From Samsonia erythrinae (GTDB lineage: Bacteria; Pseudomonadota; Gammaproteobacteria; Enterobacterales; Enterobacteriaceae): a stretch of 64,000 bases of DNA. The notes below the pieces were generated by a model, which searched no databases, had not been told where the DNA came from, and saw only the letters and a program-made list of their open reading frames with translations. The stretch lies in NCBI RefSeq assembly GCF_004342665.1, contig NZ_SMBY01000004.1:95012-159011 (forward strand), written 5' to 3'. The position numbers were made by a program, and so were the translations under genes. Numbering within the stretch: the first letter of the stretch is position 1; each line of letters begins with the position of its first letter. Below are positions 18,341-27,774 of this stretch, one piece after another.

Positions 18341-19801
18341 TTATAGCAGGGGACTGAAAAAGTAGAACAGCCGCTCAACGATGCGTTGCCAGTAAGGCCG
18401 GTTTTGCCACTGCGTCGCGTTTAACAAACGCGAGCGGGCGATGTAGTCTTCCTGCACGCAGGCTAAATCGCTGCCGAACCCGGCATCATCGATCACCAGC
18501 GTAATTTCAAAATTCAGCCACAGACTACGCATATCCAAATTTACGGTGCCGATCAGGCTAAGCTGCCCGTCGACCAGTACGCTTTTGGTATGCAGCAGCC
18601 CGTCTGTGAATTGATAAATTTTTACGCCAGCGGCGAGCAGCTCGGTGAAGAACGCGCGACTGGCCCAACCCACCAGTACGGAGTCGTTTTTGTGCGGCAC
18701 GATGATACTGACATCAACGCCACGCTGCGCGGCGGTACAGATGGCATGCAACAGGTCGTCGCTGGGCACGAAGTAGGGGGTCGTCATGATCAACTGTTTA
18801 CGTGCCGAGTACACGGCAGTCAGCAGCGCCTGATGAATCATCTCTTCGGGATAGCCTGGGCCGGAAGCGATAACCTGAATGGTGTGGCCACTTTCCTGTT
18901 CGAACGGCATAACGTTAACATCCGGCGGGGGCGGAAGCAGTCGCTTACCGGTTTCCATCTCCCAGTCGCAACAGTAAATAATCCCTAATGTGGTGGCAGC
19001 CGGACCTTCTATCCGCGCCATCAGGTCAACCCATTGCCCGACGCCGGCATCTTGCTTGAAAAGACGTGGATCGACCATATTCATACTGCCGGTATAGGCA
19101 ATACGGCTGTCGATCAGAATAATTTTACGATGTTGCCGCAGATCCATCCGGCGCAGGAAGGCTCGGAACAGGTTTACTTTCAGCGCTTCGACCACCTCAA
19201 TCCCGGCGGTGCGCATTAACTCCGGGTAGTGTTGACGGAAAAATTGTACGCTGCCGGCGGAATCCAGCAGAATGCGGCAATGGACGCCGCGTCGCGCCGC
19301 AGCAATCAGGGACGAGGTGACCTGCTCGACCAGCCCGCCGGTCTGCCAGATGTAGAACACCATTTCGATGTTGCTGCGCGCGAGTCCGATGTCGCGTAAC
19401 AGCGCCTTGATGGTGTCGTCAAACGTGGTCATTAATTGTAACTGGTTGCCTTTGACGCCGCCGATACCTTGCCGCCGTTCACAAAGCTGGAATAGCGCGC
19501 TGGCGACTTCGCTGTTTTCCGTGGCGAAAATGCGGCGATATTCCTTCAGTTCGCGCAGCCATTTGGCCGTTGATGGCCACATTTTACTGGCATGCTCAGC
19601 GCGTCGCTTACCGAGATGGAGTTCGCCAAACGACAGATAAGCGACAATACCGACAAGTGGCAGAATATAAATCACCAGCAGCCAGGCCATCGCCGAAGGC
19701 ACCGCTCGGCGCTTCATCAGAATACGCAAAGTCACGCCCGCGATCAGCAGCCAGTAGCTAAAAACCAGTAACCAACTTATTACGGTATAAAATGTCGACA
19801 T
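18341..19801 (-). CDS. clsA: Cardiolipin synthase A
   Basis: ClsA condenses two phosphatidylglycerols into cardiolipin and glycerol at the inner membrane. Two N-terminal transmembrane helices (about residues 5-28 and 38-58) precede two phospholipase-D half-domains. The HKD motifs are HRKIILID in the first and HTKSVLVD in the second, both intact. The length is 486 residues, the same as E. coli ClsA. It is a minus-strand gene divergent from yciY. Confidence 0.97.
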   Translation of the reverse strand: MSTFYTVISWLLVFSYWLLIAGVTLRILMKRRAVPSAMAWLLVIYILPLVGIVAYLSFGELHLGKRRAEHASKMWPSTAKWLRELKEYRRIFATENSEVASALFQLCERRQGIGGVKGNQLQLMTTFDDTIKALLRDIGLARSNIEMVFYIWQTGGLVEQVTSSLIAAARRGVHCRILLDSAGSVQFFRQHYPELMRTAGIEVVEALKVNLFRAFLRRMDLRQHRKIILIDSRIAYTGSMNMVDPRLFKQDAGVGQWVDLMARIEGPAATTLGIIYCCDWEMETGKRLLPPPPDVNVMPFEQESGHTIQVIASGPGYPEEMIHQALLTAVYSARKQLIMTTPYFVPSDDLLHAICTAAQRGVDVSIIVPHKNDSVLVGWASRAFFTELLAAGVKIYQFTDGLLHTKSVLVDGQLSLIGTVNLDMRSLWLNFEITLVIDDAGFGSDLACVQEDYIARSRLLNATQWQNRPYWQRIVERLFYFFSPLL

Positions 19802-19995
19802 AAAGACAGCACGGTTCCCTGCGAAAAGAATGAACAGAGTGTACGCATAGATTTATAAAAGGGGAAATGCCTTTCCTCTGAATAGCATAGCGCAACCGGA
19901 TAAGAAGAGAATGGCGAGGGGCGAATCGCAGATTGTCGTCATGCATTTGGGGTATATAATGTCTGGCGCGAATATTTTGATCAATGGGTCGTTTC

Positions 19996-20172
19996 ATGAA
20001 ACGCAGCCGGAATGAAGTCAGCCGCTGGAGGATGTTGCGGCAAGTGCAACGCCGTCGAAGTCGCTGGCTGGAAGCGCAGTCGCGAACTTACTGTCGTATT
20101 CACTGTGCTCGTTATTTGCGCCAGCAGCATCAACGCAGGGCGTTGCTCTATGCGGTAGCCTGTGAATGGTAA
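19996..20172 (+). CDS. yciY: Small basic protein YciY
   Basis: A 58-residue highly basic protein that begins MKRSRNEVSRWRMLRQ. It resembles E. coli YciY (57 residues, MKRSRTEVGRWRMQRQ), which occupies the same position next to clsA, so this is a real conserved small gene of unknown function. The ATG at 19996 matches the E. coli start; an in-frame ATG at 19984 would add four residues. It ends just before a strong terminator. Confidence 0.82.
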   Translation: MKRSRNEVSRWRMLRQVQRRRSRWLEAQSRTYCRIHCARYLRQQHQRRALLYAVACEW

Positions 20173-20181
20173 ATGAGTGAG

Positions 20182-20215
20182 AAAAATAGCGACCAGAGGA
20201 GAGGCCGCTATTTTT
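20182..20215. terminator. Terminator shared by yciY and the chemoreceptor gene
   Basis: AAAAATAGCG (20182-20191) and CGCTATTTTT (20206-20215) form a 10-bp stem flanked by A-run and T-run. It serves converging yciY (plus) and the methyl-accepting protein gene (minus). Confidence 0.85.
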
Positions 20216-20232
20216 TTATCATACAGCCGCAT

Positions 20233-21909
20233 TTATTCATTCATCACGGCAATGCGCAGCGTCATCTCTTGCTTTTCGCTCCCTGGCTCGGTCGTTTTTT
20301 CCGCCTCCGGCAGAATAAATAGCGACACAGACGCGTTTAAGCGCCCCGTTTGCGCCAGCAGTGAAGAGAAGGTGTGGGCAGAGGCTTCAACCTGTTCCGC
20401 GTTTTCTTTGACGGTGTCATTGAGCGTGCTGAGACGGGCAGTGACTTCATGAATGCTTTCGTTCTGCTGGTGTGAGATTTCTGATATTTCGCTCAGAAAG
20501 GCGCCGGTGCCTTTCGCCGTCTGAATGATTTCATGCAGGCTGTCATTCAGTTGGTTGACCAGCCTCGCCCCAGCGGCGACGCTGTTGTCGGAATCACGGA
20601 TCAGCACGTTGATATTTTGCGCGGAGTGGCTGCTTTGTGATGCCAGCGTGCCCACTTCCCGTGCGACGACGGCGAACCCGCGTCCCTGATTCCCGGCTCG
20701 TGCCGCTTCGATTGCCGCATTTAATGACAGAATGTGAGTCTGAAACGCGACGTTCTCAATCATCCCGATCGCTTCCGTCATTTCTTTTGTTCTACCCGCA
20801 ATATCCGACATCGCCGCTTTGACGTCATTCATCATGGTTTCGCCCCGCACGGCGATCTTGCTGGTGTCTTCCGCGTGCAAATTCGCCTGTTGGGTGTGCT
20901 GGGCATTCTGTTCCAACTGTTGATTCAATTGCATGATGTGTTCGGTGGTGGCTTTAAGCTCACGGGATTGACGGTTAGCCTGTTCGGAAAGCCGGTGGTT
21001 GTCAGCCGCGACCCGGTCGACCTGCGCGACCATTTGGTCAACGCCCTGACGAACCTGATGGACTAATGTCACCAGTCCATCCTGCATTTGAATCACGCTG
21101 TTGTTCAGCTGTTCGATTTCCCGCGTACTGCGTGTGGTTGAATTTATCGCCAGGGAAAGGTCGCCCGCGGCGATCCGTTTTAAATGCGCGATGATGCTTA
21201 TCAGCGGGCGGATAATCACCCGGTTAACGCCGACCCAGACTACGACGGCGATCGTCAGTAAAAGCCCCAGAACGGTGATAAAAATGGTTTTCGCCCGATC
21301 GAGCGAGGATAAAAATTGCTGGCCATGCTGATTTTGCAATGTATCAATATCTTGCAAATAGTGAGAATATTTTTGGGCAAAGTCGCTTTGATAAGCCTGA
21401 ACGGGGACGGCGAAGAAAATATCAATCTGATGACTGGCTTTGATTCCCGAAGCCAGCTCGATCAGTCCGGCGTAGAGCTGCTTATAACTGTTTTTCAGGT
21501 CGGCAAAGGCCGCGGTATCCGCTTCGCTCGCCGGGGTGGACTCCAGTAACTTATAATGTTCTTGCGCCTGTTTCAGGGAGGCTTCCGCCTCATTCATCAG
21601 GCTATGCCAACTGCCTTCCGACCCCGTTTCTTTGTCTACCAACAAATAAATGCCCGCGCGATTTAGCTTATCGCTGGCATTCATGACCTCCATGCGCGCG
21701 TTGTCCATTAAGGCTTGCTGCTGACGAAGGTGTTCATTGGCGGCAATATCCTGCCTGACCTGGGTCATCGTTTGCGAAATGACCCCGACGGAAACCAATT
21801 GCAGCAGAGAAAATAATCCGATGATTAATAATAGCCCGGAAAGGATACTGAGACGGTAACGGCGGCGGATAGCAGCAATTCTGTTGCGCAAAATCGCGGG
21901 CATTAACAT
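20233..21909 (-). CDS. Methyl-accepting chemotaxis protein
   Basis: A transmembrane chemoreceptor of 558 residues. An N-terminal membrane helix (about 20-45) leads to a periplasmic Tar/Tsr-like four-helix domain (46-205), a second helix (about 210-230), a HAMP domain (RPLISIIAHLKRIAAGDLS) and a cytoplasmic signalling hairpin. The hairpin tip reads FQTHILSLNAAIEAARAG instead of the usual FQTNILALNAA. There is no C-terminal NWETF-type CheR/CheB docking pentapeptide. The gene occupies the place of kch in E. coli. The ligand cannot be told from sequence. Confidence 0.93.
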   Translation of the reverse strand: MLMPAILRNRIAAIRRRYRLSILSGLLLIIGLFSLLQLVSVGVISQTMTQVRQDIAANEHLRQQQALMDNARMEVMNASDKLNRAGIYLLVDKETGSEGSWHSLMNEAEASLKQAQEHYKLLESTPASEADTAAFADLKNSYKQLYAGLIELASGIKASHQIDIFFAVPVQAYQSDFAQKYSHYLQDIDTLQNQHGQQFLSSLDRAKTIFITVLGLLLTIAVVVWVGVNRVIIRPLISIIAHLKRIAAGDLSLAINSTTRSTREIEQLNNSVIQMQDGLVTLVHQVRQGVDQMVAQVDRVAADNHRLSEQANRQSRELKATTEHIMQLNQQLEQNAQHTQQANLHAEDTSKIAVRGETMMNDVKAAMSDIAGRTKEMTEAIGMIENVAFQTHILSLNAAIEAARAGNQGRGFAVVAREVGTLASQSSHSAQNINVLIRDSDNSVAAGARLVNQLNDSLHEIIQTAKGTGAFLSEISEISHQQNESIHEVTARLSTLNDTVKENAEQVEASAHTFSSLLAQTGRLNASVSLFILPEAEKTTEPGSEKQEMTLRIAVMNE

Positions 21910-22038
21910 GGTGATTGACTCGCTTTAGATGGATAGCGGTCAAACTATCATTGTTAAATGACTAAAATATTTCAGCTTTTAAAGGGGAAAGAAGGGACAT
22001 GGCTTGTCGTGTCAGCGATGCCCTTCATTGGCAGACGA

Positions 22039-22335
22039 CTAAAATGCTTTTTTAAACGGCTTCACGCTGACGTGCTGATAAACCCCCGCAGCGATATAAG
22101 GATCGGCGTTAGCCCAGGCCGTTGCGTCATCCAGCGATGAGAATTCGGCAATGATCACCGAGCCGGTAAAGCCCGCCTGACCCGGTTCCTCACTGTCTAT
22201 TGCGGGTAACGGCCCGGCGGTCAGCAAGCGGCCTTGATCGCGTAATGCCTGTAAACGGGCGAGATGGTCCGGTCTGACCGACAGACGTTTTGCTAATGAG
22301 TCAACATTATCTTCAGCATAAATGATGTAGAGCAT
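22039..22335 (-). CDS. yciI: YCII-related protein YciI
   Basis: A 98-residue protein of the YCII family, with the E. coli YciI length. It starts [20 protein letters not shown] at the ATG at 22335, preceded by GAGG. The family has a ferredoxin-like alpha-beta fold with a conserved His-Asp pair; here His (RPDHLARL) and Asp (WANADPY) are present. Relatives are muconolactone-isomerase-like, but the function of YciI is not known. It is divergent from tonB, as in E. coli. Confidence 0.94.
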   Translation of the reverse strand: MLYIIYAEDNVDSLAKRLSVRPDHLARLQALRDQGRLLTAGPLPAIDSEEPGQAGFTGSVIIAEFSSLDDATAWANADPYIAAGVYQHVSVKPFKKAF

Positions 22336-22531
22336 AGCGACCTCACAGATAGGAAGGCACCTTTTCCCGTTTAGCGAGCGAATCCCGTAGCCAAACGCGA
22401 TCGGGTAAGAAAAGAGCGACACATTATCATACGTGACGCTGTACAAGAAAAATAGTTCGAGGACAATAGGTTGATTTGCCAGCGTAATCCCCCCTCAACA
22501 TTATTTTTTTACAATTCCGTGGGTTGTTATT

Positions 22532-22550
22532 GAATATGATTGCTATTTGC
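22532..22550. promoter_or_regulatory. Possible Fur box upstream of tonB
   Basis: GAATATGATTGCTATTTGC matches the 19-bp Fur consensus at 11 positions. It lies 37 bases before the tonB start, where iron control is expected from the known regulation of tonB. The match is modest. Confidence 0.4.
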
Positions 22551-22587
22551 ATTTAAACTTGGCGGCATAAGAGGATAAAGACAGACT

Positions 22588-23325
22588 ATGCCGCAAAAAA
22601 AGTTTTTTCTGACTCGACGTTACTCATGGCCATTCATACTTTCAGTGGGGTTCCACGGCTCGCTGATTGCAGGTTTGTTGTACGCATCGTTTAATAATTC
22701 CATCGAATTACCGCAAGAATCCAAACCCATTAGCGTGGTGATGGTGAACCCTGCGGCCGATGAAGCGGCGCCTGCGGCCAAATCCGCCCCGGAGCCGGTG
22801 AAACAGCCGGAACCTGAACCGGAGCCGATACCCGAGCCCGAACCGCTCCCCAAACCCGTGCCGCTGCCGGAACCCAAACCGAAGCCGAAACCTAAACCGA
22901 AGCCCGAGAAAAAGGTCGAACGGCCCAAGCCTGTGAAACGTGAACCGGTTGCTGAGAAACGGCCGCCTTCGCCCTTCACCAGTGAAGAACCGACGCGTAA
23001 TGTGGAGAATGCGCCGGTAAAACAGGCTCCGGCACCTGCGGCCAATACCCAATCAACCGGGCCGCGTCCATTGAGCCGTGTGCAGCCGACCTATCCGGCG
23101 CGCGCATTCTCGCTGCGCGTTGAGGGCAGAGTGAAGATGCAGTTTGATGTGGATGCGTCCGGGCGTGTGGACAATGTTCGGGTGCTTTCTGCCGAGCCGC
23201 GCAATATGTTTGAGCGTGATATCAAACAGGCGATGCGTAAATGGCGCTATGAACCCAACAAACCGGGCAAAGATCTGGTCGTGACCATCGTCTTTAAAAT
23301 TGACGGCGGGGCGGCGGTCGAGTAA
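22588..23325 (+). CDS. tonB: Energy-transducing protein TonB
   Basis: TonB couples the ExbBD proton-driven motor to outer-membrane receptors for siderophores and vitamin B12. The N-terminal anchor (about residues 15-35) holds the Ser19/His23 pair of the SxxxH motif. A long periplasmic Pro-rich spacer (60-120) alternates Glu-Pro then Lys-Pro dipeptides. The C-terminal receptor-binding domain (165-240) has QPTYPARA and KWRYEPN. It has 245 residues (E. coli 239). exbB and exbD are not in the window. Confidence 0.97.
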   Translation: MPQKKFFLTRRYSWPFILSVGFHGSLIAGLLYASFNNSIELPQESKPISVVMVNPAADEAAPAAKSAPEPVKQPEPEPEPIPEPEPLPKPVPLPEPKPKPKPKPKPEKKVERPKPVKREPVAEKRPPSPFTSEEPTRNVENAPVKQAPAPAANTQSTGPRPLSRVQPTYPARAFSLRVEGRVKMQFDVDASGRVDNVRVLSAEPRNMFERDIKQAMRKWRYEPNKPGKDLVVTIVFKIDGGAAVE

Positions 23326-23346
23326 CACAGCCCGGCACAGATATAA

Positions 23347-23382
23347 AAAACGGGGCGCGCTTTGGCTGGCGGGCCCCGTTTT
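23347..23382. terminator. Terminator between tonB and yciA
   Basis: AAAACGGGGC (23347-23356) and GCCCCGTTTT (23373-23382) form a 10-bp stem with T- and A-runs on either side, so it is effective for both converging genes. Confidence 0.85.
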
Positions 23383-23426
23383 CGTTGATGCTTTTAAACT
23401 CGTGCGGCTGTTAACGGTAGCGCGCC

Positions 23427-23849
23427 TTACTCGCTGGGGGTGAAGCGACTTTTACCGGGCGGTAATTCGCGAGGGTGTCCCTCTTCATCCACCGCAACGT
23501 AAGTGAATAAGGCTTCTGTTGCCCGATAACGCTGACCAATAGGTTCAGACGACACTTTCTTGACCCAGACTTCAACTTTGATGTTGATGGAACTGCGCCC
23601 GGTGCGTAAACAGCGGGCATAGCAGCAAACCACGTCGCCGACAGCGACAGGTTTTAAAAATGACATACCATCAACCCGAACGGTAACGACGCGACCTTCG
23701 GCGATTTCTTTCGCTAAAATCGCGCCGCCGATGTCCATTTGCGACATCAGCCAGCCGCCAAAAATATCGCCGTTTGCGTTAGTGTCGGCTGGCATGGCCA
23801 GCGTGCGCAGAACCAGTTCGCCCTGTGGTAACACGTTTTGTGTGCTCAT
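23427..23849 (-). CDS. yciA: Acyl-CoA thioesterase YciA
   Basis: A hot-dog-fold thioesterase that hydrolyses a broad range of acyl-CoA esters. The catalytic segment is NANGDIFGGWLMSQMD, with the Asn and Asp of the family near residues 25-40 and VTVRVDGMSFLKPV following. From the ATG at 23849 it has 140 residues (E. coli 132), with a longer C-terminal tail. A longer reading from 23936 is not supported by family alignment. It follows yciB downstream on the same strand. Confidence 0.95.
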   Translation of the reverse strand: MSTQNVLPQGELVLRTLAMPADTNANGDIFGGWLMSQMDIGGAILAKEIAEGRVVTVRVDGMSFLKPVAVGDVVCCYARCLRTGRSSINIKVEVWVKKVSSEPIGQRYRATEALFTYVAVDEEGHPRELPPGKSRFTPSE

Positions 23850-23957
23850 TGTGCAATCAGTCAAGTTGGTTAAAGTTGAGCATACGCGCAGCGGTAAGGC
23901 TGTATCGCTGCCGGATGCCGTGTGTTTATTAAACACTTTTTATCACATGCACGATCG

Positions 23958-24521
23958 CTATTGCCTGCTTTTTTCTTCTTCCGCTTTTTCCTGCTCGCCA
24001 GGCAGGTGGCGATAAATATAGACGCCACAAATCAGCGTAAAGACCAGCGTCACGCCGGTCAGACCAAATACTTTGAAATTGACCCAGACGCTTTGCGGCA
24101 GCCAGAAGGCAATATAGAGGTTAACCAGCCCGCACACCACAAAGAACATGGCCCAGGCGAAATTCAATTTTCCCCACACGGATGGCGGTAAGGTGAGTTC
24201 TTTACCTAACATTTTCTGAATCAACGTCTGTTTCATGACAAATTGGCTAACAAGCAGCGCGATTGCAAACAGCGCGTAGATGATGGTGACTTTCCACTTA
24301 ATGAACAGATCGTTATGGAACACCAGCGTCAGAGAACCGAAAACGACGACCATGGCAAAGGTCACCAGCGTCATTTTTTCTATTTTGCGATACATCACCC
24401 AGGTGATGACGAGCGCCAGCGCCGTTGCCGCGATTAACGCCCCTGAAGCGACATAGATGTCATAAAGTTTATAAAAAGCGAAAAAGACGACGAGCGGTAG
24501 AAAATCAAGAAGTTGCTTCAT
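23958..24521 (-). CDS. yciB: Inner-membrane septation protein YciB (IspZ)
   Basis: A 187-residue protein with five or six hydrophobic helices, beginning [18 protein letters not shown]. YciB/IspZ is an inner-membrane protein linked to cell-envelope synthesis and division, and in Shigella to intracellular spreading. The C-terminal tail is charged ([13 protein letters not shown]) and cytoplasmic. It belongs to the yciC-yciB-yciA gene string on the minus strand, as in E. coli. Confidence 0.95.
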   Translation of the reverse strand: MKQLLDFLPLVVFFAFYKLYDIYVASGALIAATALALVITWVMYRKIEKMTLVTFAMVVVFGSLTLVFHNDLFIKWKVTIIYALFAIALLVSQFVMKQTLIQKMLGKELTLPPSVWGKLNFAWAMFFVVCGLVNLYIAFWLPQSVWVNFKVFGLTGVTLVFTLICGVYIYRHLPGEQEKAEEEKSRQ

Positions 24522-24677
24522 TATATCAATCCATCACTTATCTGTGCCGTAATAATAACCCTGCCGGATTATCCGATAACTTGAACCATTATCCTTTATT
24601 GTGGCGCGCCATTCCCGAGATATTGTAATAATTTGCAGAAAATTACGATCGTACGCGAGCGGGGGAGTTTTGCGAGC

Positions 24678-24703
24678 GCTATGCCGCTCGTTGACGGCAT
24701 AGC
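24678..24703. terminator. Hairpin just downstream of yciC
   Basis: GCTATGCCG (24678-24686) pairs perfectly with CGGCATAGC (24695-24703), 14 bp after the yciC stop. No U-run follows on either strand, so termination would be weak. Confidence 0.45.
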
Positions 24704-24717
24704 ACAAAAGACGTTAA

Positions 24718-25470
24718 TCAAGCGCGCAGCAGCATATAAAGGCGATACAGGTAGACGAGCAGGATGGCGGAAAGCAGATTGCTTAACCCGTTCAACACCA
24801 CGGCAAGCACCGTTGGCGATGAAATCGGTAACTTTGACACGACCAAAAGAATCGCGATTTTAGCCAGTAACCATATCAACACAGCCGGCGCCGTCGCGCG
24901 CAGGTTGCTATAGGCCAGTTTGGCGCTGGATTTAATGGCGCTGAAAACCCCGCTTTTTTCGGTGACGACAATCACCGGCGACAAGCTCAGCGCAATCGCC
25001 AACAAGATGCCGGGAATGATCAGAAGCATCATACCAAACTGGATAAGCAAGGTGCACAGCAGAATCAGGATAAGCAGCCTGAGTAAAAAAGGCACTGATG
25101 CGCCAATAGCGCGCAGAGCGCTGGTGTGTTGCCCGTTAGACACCAACTGGATCAACATCAGAATCCCGCCCGTCAGAAGCACATTTCCCACTAACGCGGA
25201 GAACGTACCCGCTGCCGACAGTTTCAGTAATACGGCTTGTTGTTCCGGTGTCATCTGCTGAATCAAGTCCATTAAGCCAGATTCGACGGAAGAAGGCAGA
25301 TCGCTACCGGAACTGCTCAGAATCCGTAACTCCTCTCCGGAAGGCGATAGCGCATGATTCAGGATGACAGTAATGAATGCCGTCAACAGCGCCATCATCA
25401 AAATACTGATGAACTGATTGCGGGTAAAATTCATTGTGTCACGATACAACGTGTTAGCCGTAATAGGCAT
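24718..25470 (-). CDS. yciC: UPF0259 membrane protein YciC
   Basis: A 250-residue polytopic inner-membrane protein (E. coli 247). About six hydrophobic segments are visible, starting with [18 protein letters not shown] near residue 20. Landmarks shared with E. coli are [18 protein letters not shown] and the C-terminal [10 protein letters not shown]. The E. coli protein is predicted to be an envelope protein; its function is unknown. It is separated from yciB by 196 bp, so it may have its own transcript. Confidence 0.93.
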   Translation of the reverse strand: MPITANTLYRDTMNFTRNQFISILMMALLTAFITVILNHALSPSGEELRILSSSGSDLPSSVESGLMDLIQQMTPEQQAVLLKLSAAGTFSALVGNVLLTGGILMLIQLVSNGQHTSALRAIGASVPFLLRLLILILLCTLLIQFGMMLLIIPGILLAIALSLSPVIVVTEKSGVFSAIKSSAKLAYSNLRATAPAVLIWLLAKIAILLVVSKLPISSPTVLAVVLNGLSNLLSAILLVYLYRLYMLLRA

Positions 25471-25528
25471 GCAGGCTCCTTGAAAAAGAAAAATCGACAG
25501 GTATGACTTAACTCACGATTGTAACCTG

Positions 25529-25933
25529 TTAACCCGAACTGTGGCACCCCATCGGCGATGCAATGCTGCTTTTCCCTTCATCTGGCGGGGAAGAGAGTGA
25601 AAGGGTGGGCAAAGGCGGTAGGCCATAATTTTCTCGCGCTCGATTACAGGCGTCGTTGGTTTGGCCTTCCATGCCGGACGGCATAAATTCACGGCACGGT
25701 GAAGGGCGATTCACATAAATAGAACAACTGACGGCGTCCCCGATGGTACCGACCAGCGCCTGACAGCGCGGGGTCTTGCTGTTAGTTCCCGCCATACAGC
25801 GTAAAAAAGGCGAAACGGGCTCGGTGATCTGAGAAGGAACGGGTCCGCCGCCGTCGTCCGCTTCGGCCCAGTAAAAAGACACCCTGAAAAAAGCGCAGCA
25901 TGCGCCACAGTGCATACAGGCGTTATCGCTCAT
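25529..25933 (-). CDS. YkgJ-type Cys-cluster (zinc/iron-chelating) protein
   Basis: A 134-residue protein of the YkgJ/YeiW-like family. Its Cys pattern (CMHCGACC near the N terminus, then RCMAG, PRCQAL, VSCSIY, SPCREF and DACNRA) is the family's metal-chelating set. The start is placed at the ATG at 25933; an upstream TTG at 25954 is in frame but lacks a clear ribosome site. The C-terminal 25 residues (rich in Ser and Pro) have no counterpart I recognise. It lies between yciC and ompW, facing away from ompW. Function unknown. Confidence 0.8.
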   Translation of the reverse strand: MSDNACMHCGACCAFFRVSFYWAEADDGGGPVPSQITEPVSPFLRCMAGTNSKTPRCQALVGTIGDAVSCSIYVNRPSPCREFMPSGMEGQTNDACNRARENYGLPPLPTLSLSSPPDEGKSSIASPMGCHSSG

Positions 25934-26056
25934 TTGATTATTCACTGCCCCCAACCAGCGTGAATCAGGTTAATGAAGATAAAAATTTACCGTTGAATGC
26001 GTCTGAGTGGTAATACAATTTCCCGTCAGCGCACGTTGTGTACTTTGGGTTGTATA

Positions 26057-26070
26057 TTGATTTAGATCAA
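26057..26070. promoter_or_regulatory. FNR box upstream of ompW
   Basis: TTGATTTAGATCAA is an exact match to the FNR consensus TTGAT-N4-ATCAA. It lies 147 bases before the ompW start codon. OmpW production in E. coli is known to respond to oxygen through FNR, so control of ompW is the simple reading. The divergent YkgJ-like gene (start at 25933) could also be affected. Confidence 0.8.
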
Positions 26071-26216
26071 TTTCATAAAAATTAATTACTTGCTGGAAAG
26101 TGATGTAATGCAATTCGGGTGTAAAATCTTTAAAAGATGTGATCTGGCTTAAAACAAGAATACCTACTTGGAGTTATATTTCGACCGAGATTTAAACCAT
26201 ACAAATGGAGTGGGTA

Positions 26217-26852
26217 ATGAAAAAAGCATCTCTCGTTGTATTGGCGGCAGCGCTTATATCAACGTTTGCTCAGGCTCATCAAGCCGGCGATTTTATTGTT
26301 CGTGGGGGGGCGATAACGGTTCGTCCTGTTGAAAGTTCGGACAATGTGCTGGGTGCCTTGGGTGAATTTAAGGTTAATAACAATACTCAATTAGGTCTGA
26401 CTTTCAGCTACATGGTGACGGATAATATTGGCGTTGAATTGTTGGGGGCGACGCCGTTTAACCACAAGGTAGGTTTGCAAAGTACCGGAACGATTGCAGA
26501 AATTAAGCATCTCCCGCCTTCTCTGGTCGCTCAGTATTATTTTGGCGACAGGGAAGATAAGTTGCGTCCATACCTGGGCGTCGGGGTGAACTACACCATG
26601 TTCTTTGATGAGAAGTTTAATAACACGGGGAAAAATGCCGGGCTGAGCGATCTGAGCCTGAAAAATTCCTGGGGTATTGCCGCACAGGCTGGGCTGGATT
26701 ACAACCTGGATGAAAACTGGCTGCTCAACATGTCAGTATGGTGGATGGATATTGATACCGATGTGAAATTTAACGCCGGTAACGAGCGGCAAACGGTGCA
26801 CACGAGTCTTGACCCGTGGGCCTTTATGGTTGGCGTCGGTTACCGTTTCTGA
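26217..26852 (+). CDS. ompW: Outer membrane protein OmpW
   Basis: An eight-stranded beta-barrel with a hydrophobic channel, tied to uptake of small hydrophobic molecules and to stress responses. The signal peptide MKKASLVVLAAALISTFAQA is followed by mature HQAGDFIVRGG. The chain ends in GVGYRF, with the C-terminal Phe required for barrel assembly. The ATG at 26217 with GGAG six bases upstream gives 211 residues (E. coli 212). An FNR box lies upstream. It is convergent with the trp operon. Confidence 0.97.
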   Translation: MKKASLVVLAAALISTFAQAHQAGDFIVRGGAITVRPVESSDNVLGALGEFKVNNNTQLGLTFSYMVTDNIGVELLGATPFNHKVGLQSTGTIAEIKHLPPSLVAQYYFGDREDKLRPYLGVGVNYTMFFDEKFNNTGKNAGLSDLSLKNSWGIAAQAGLDYNLDENWLLNMSVWWMDIDTDVKFNAGNERQTVHTSLDPWAFMVGVGYRF

Positions 26853-26878
26853 TTCAAACCGTCTCAGGCAGGAAGAAT

Positions 26879-26908
26879 GAAAACGGTGGAGTCGGCTCCA
26901 CCGTTTTC
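26879..26908. terminator. Bidirectional terminator between ompW and trpA
   Basis: A perfect 13-bp stem, GAAAACGGTGGAG (26879-26891) with CTCCACCGTTTTC (26896-26908), has a TCGG tetraloop. It ends ompW on the plus strand and trpEGDCBA on the minus strand. Confidence 0.85.
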
Positions 26909-26967
26909 ACAAGCTGTAAATTCCCATCATTAAACGTGACGTTACATTGATGGCGCTTATCGGGAGA

Positions 26968-27774
26968 TTATGCGCGCGTTGCGGCTTTCATTTCACTCAC
27001 AAAAGCGTGTAGCTGAGTCAGCATAACGTCTGGCTGATGAAGATTTTCCTCAATGATTTTCACGACGGCAGAGCCGGAAATCGCGCCTGCCGCGCCGGAT
27101 GCCAACGTTTCCCGCACCTGCTCCGGTTTGGAAATACCAAAACCTTGCAGCGCGGGAGCCGCACGGTAATCCTGCAATTTGGCCACCAGATGCTTCAGCG
27201 GCAACTGACCCCGGTTTTCCGCGCCGGTGACCCCCGCACGCGAGACTAAATAGGTATAGCCGCGGCCGTAAGAGGCGATCTCCCGCAGTAAATCATCATC
27301 GGCGTTGGGCGGACAGATAAAGATCGGCGCAATGCCGTGGCGGTATGCCGCAGTGCGAAAAGGCGCTGACTCCGCCACGGGAACGTCCGCCACCAGCACC
27401 GAATCGACGCCAGCCTGGGCGCAGCGCTGATAAAATTCATCAATACCGTTGCTGAAGACCAGATTGGCATACATTAGCAGGCCAATAGGTATTTCCGGAT
27501 ATTTTTGGCGAATTGTCGTCAGCATCTCAAAACATTGACCGGGTGTGACGCCTGCGCTAAAGGCGCGCAGATTAGCGCCCTGGATGGTCGGTCCGTCCGC
27601 CAGCGGATCAGAGAAGGGGATGCCGAGCTCCAGCGCATCTGCGCCTGCGGCAATCAGTGTTTCAATAATCTTCAGCGAGTGTTCCGGGGAAGGATCGCCC
27701 AGCGTAACAAAGGGGACGAACGCACCTTCTTTTTTCTCTGACAGACGGTTAAACAGCGATTGATAGCGCTCCAT
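26968..27774 (-). CDS. trpA: Tryptophan synthase alpha chain
   Basis: TrpA cleaves indole-3-glycerol phosphate to indole and glyceraldehyde-3-phosphate; indole is channelled to TrpB. It is a 268-residue TIM barrel with catalytic Glu49 ([10 protein letters not shown]) and Asp60 (LADGPTIQ) in the E. coli positions. The start codon overlaps the trpB stop as TAATG, so the two are translationally coupled and made in equal amounts. It is the last gene of the operon. Confidence 0.98.
   Translation of the reverse strand: MERYQSLFNRLSEKKEGAFVPFVTLGDPSPEHSLKIIETLIAAGADALELGIPFSDPLADGPTIQGANLRAFSAGVTPGQCFEMLTTIRQKYPEIPIGLLMYANLVFSNGIDEFYQRCAQAGVDSVLVADVPVAESAPFRTAAYRHGIAPIFICPPNADDDLLREIASYGRGYTYLVSRAGVTGAENRGQLPLKHLVAKLQDYRAAPALQGFGISKPEQVRETLASGAAGAISGSAVVKIIEENLHQPDVMLTQLHAFVSEMKAATRA

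Noticed and set aside
22620-23045. Gly/Ser-rich minus-strand open frame
   Set aside because: It is the mirror of the TonB Pro-rich repeat region.
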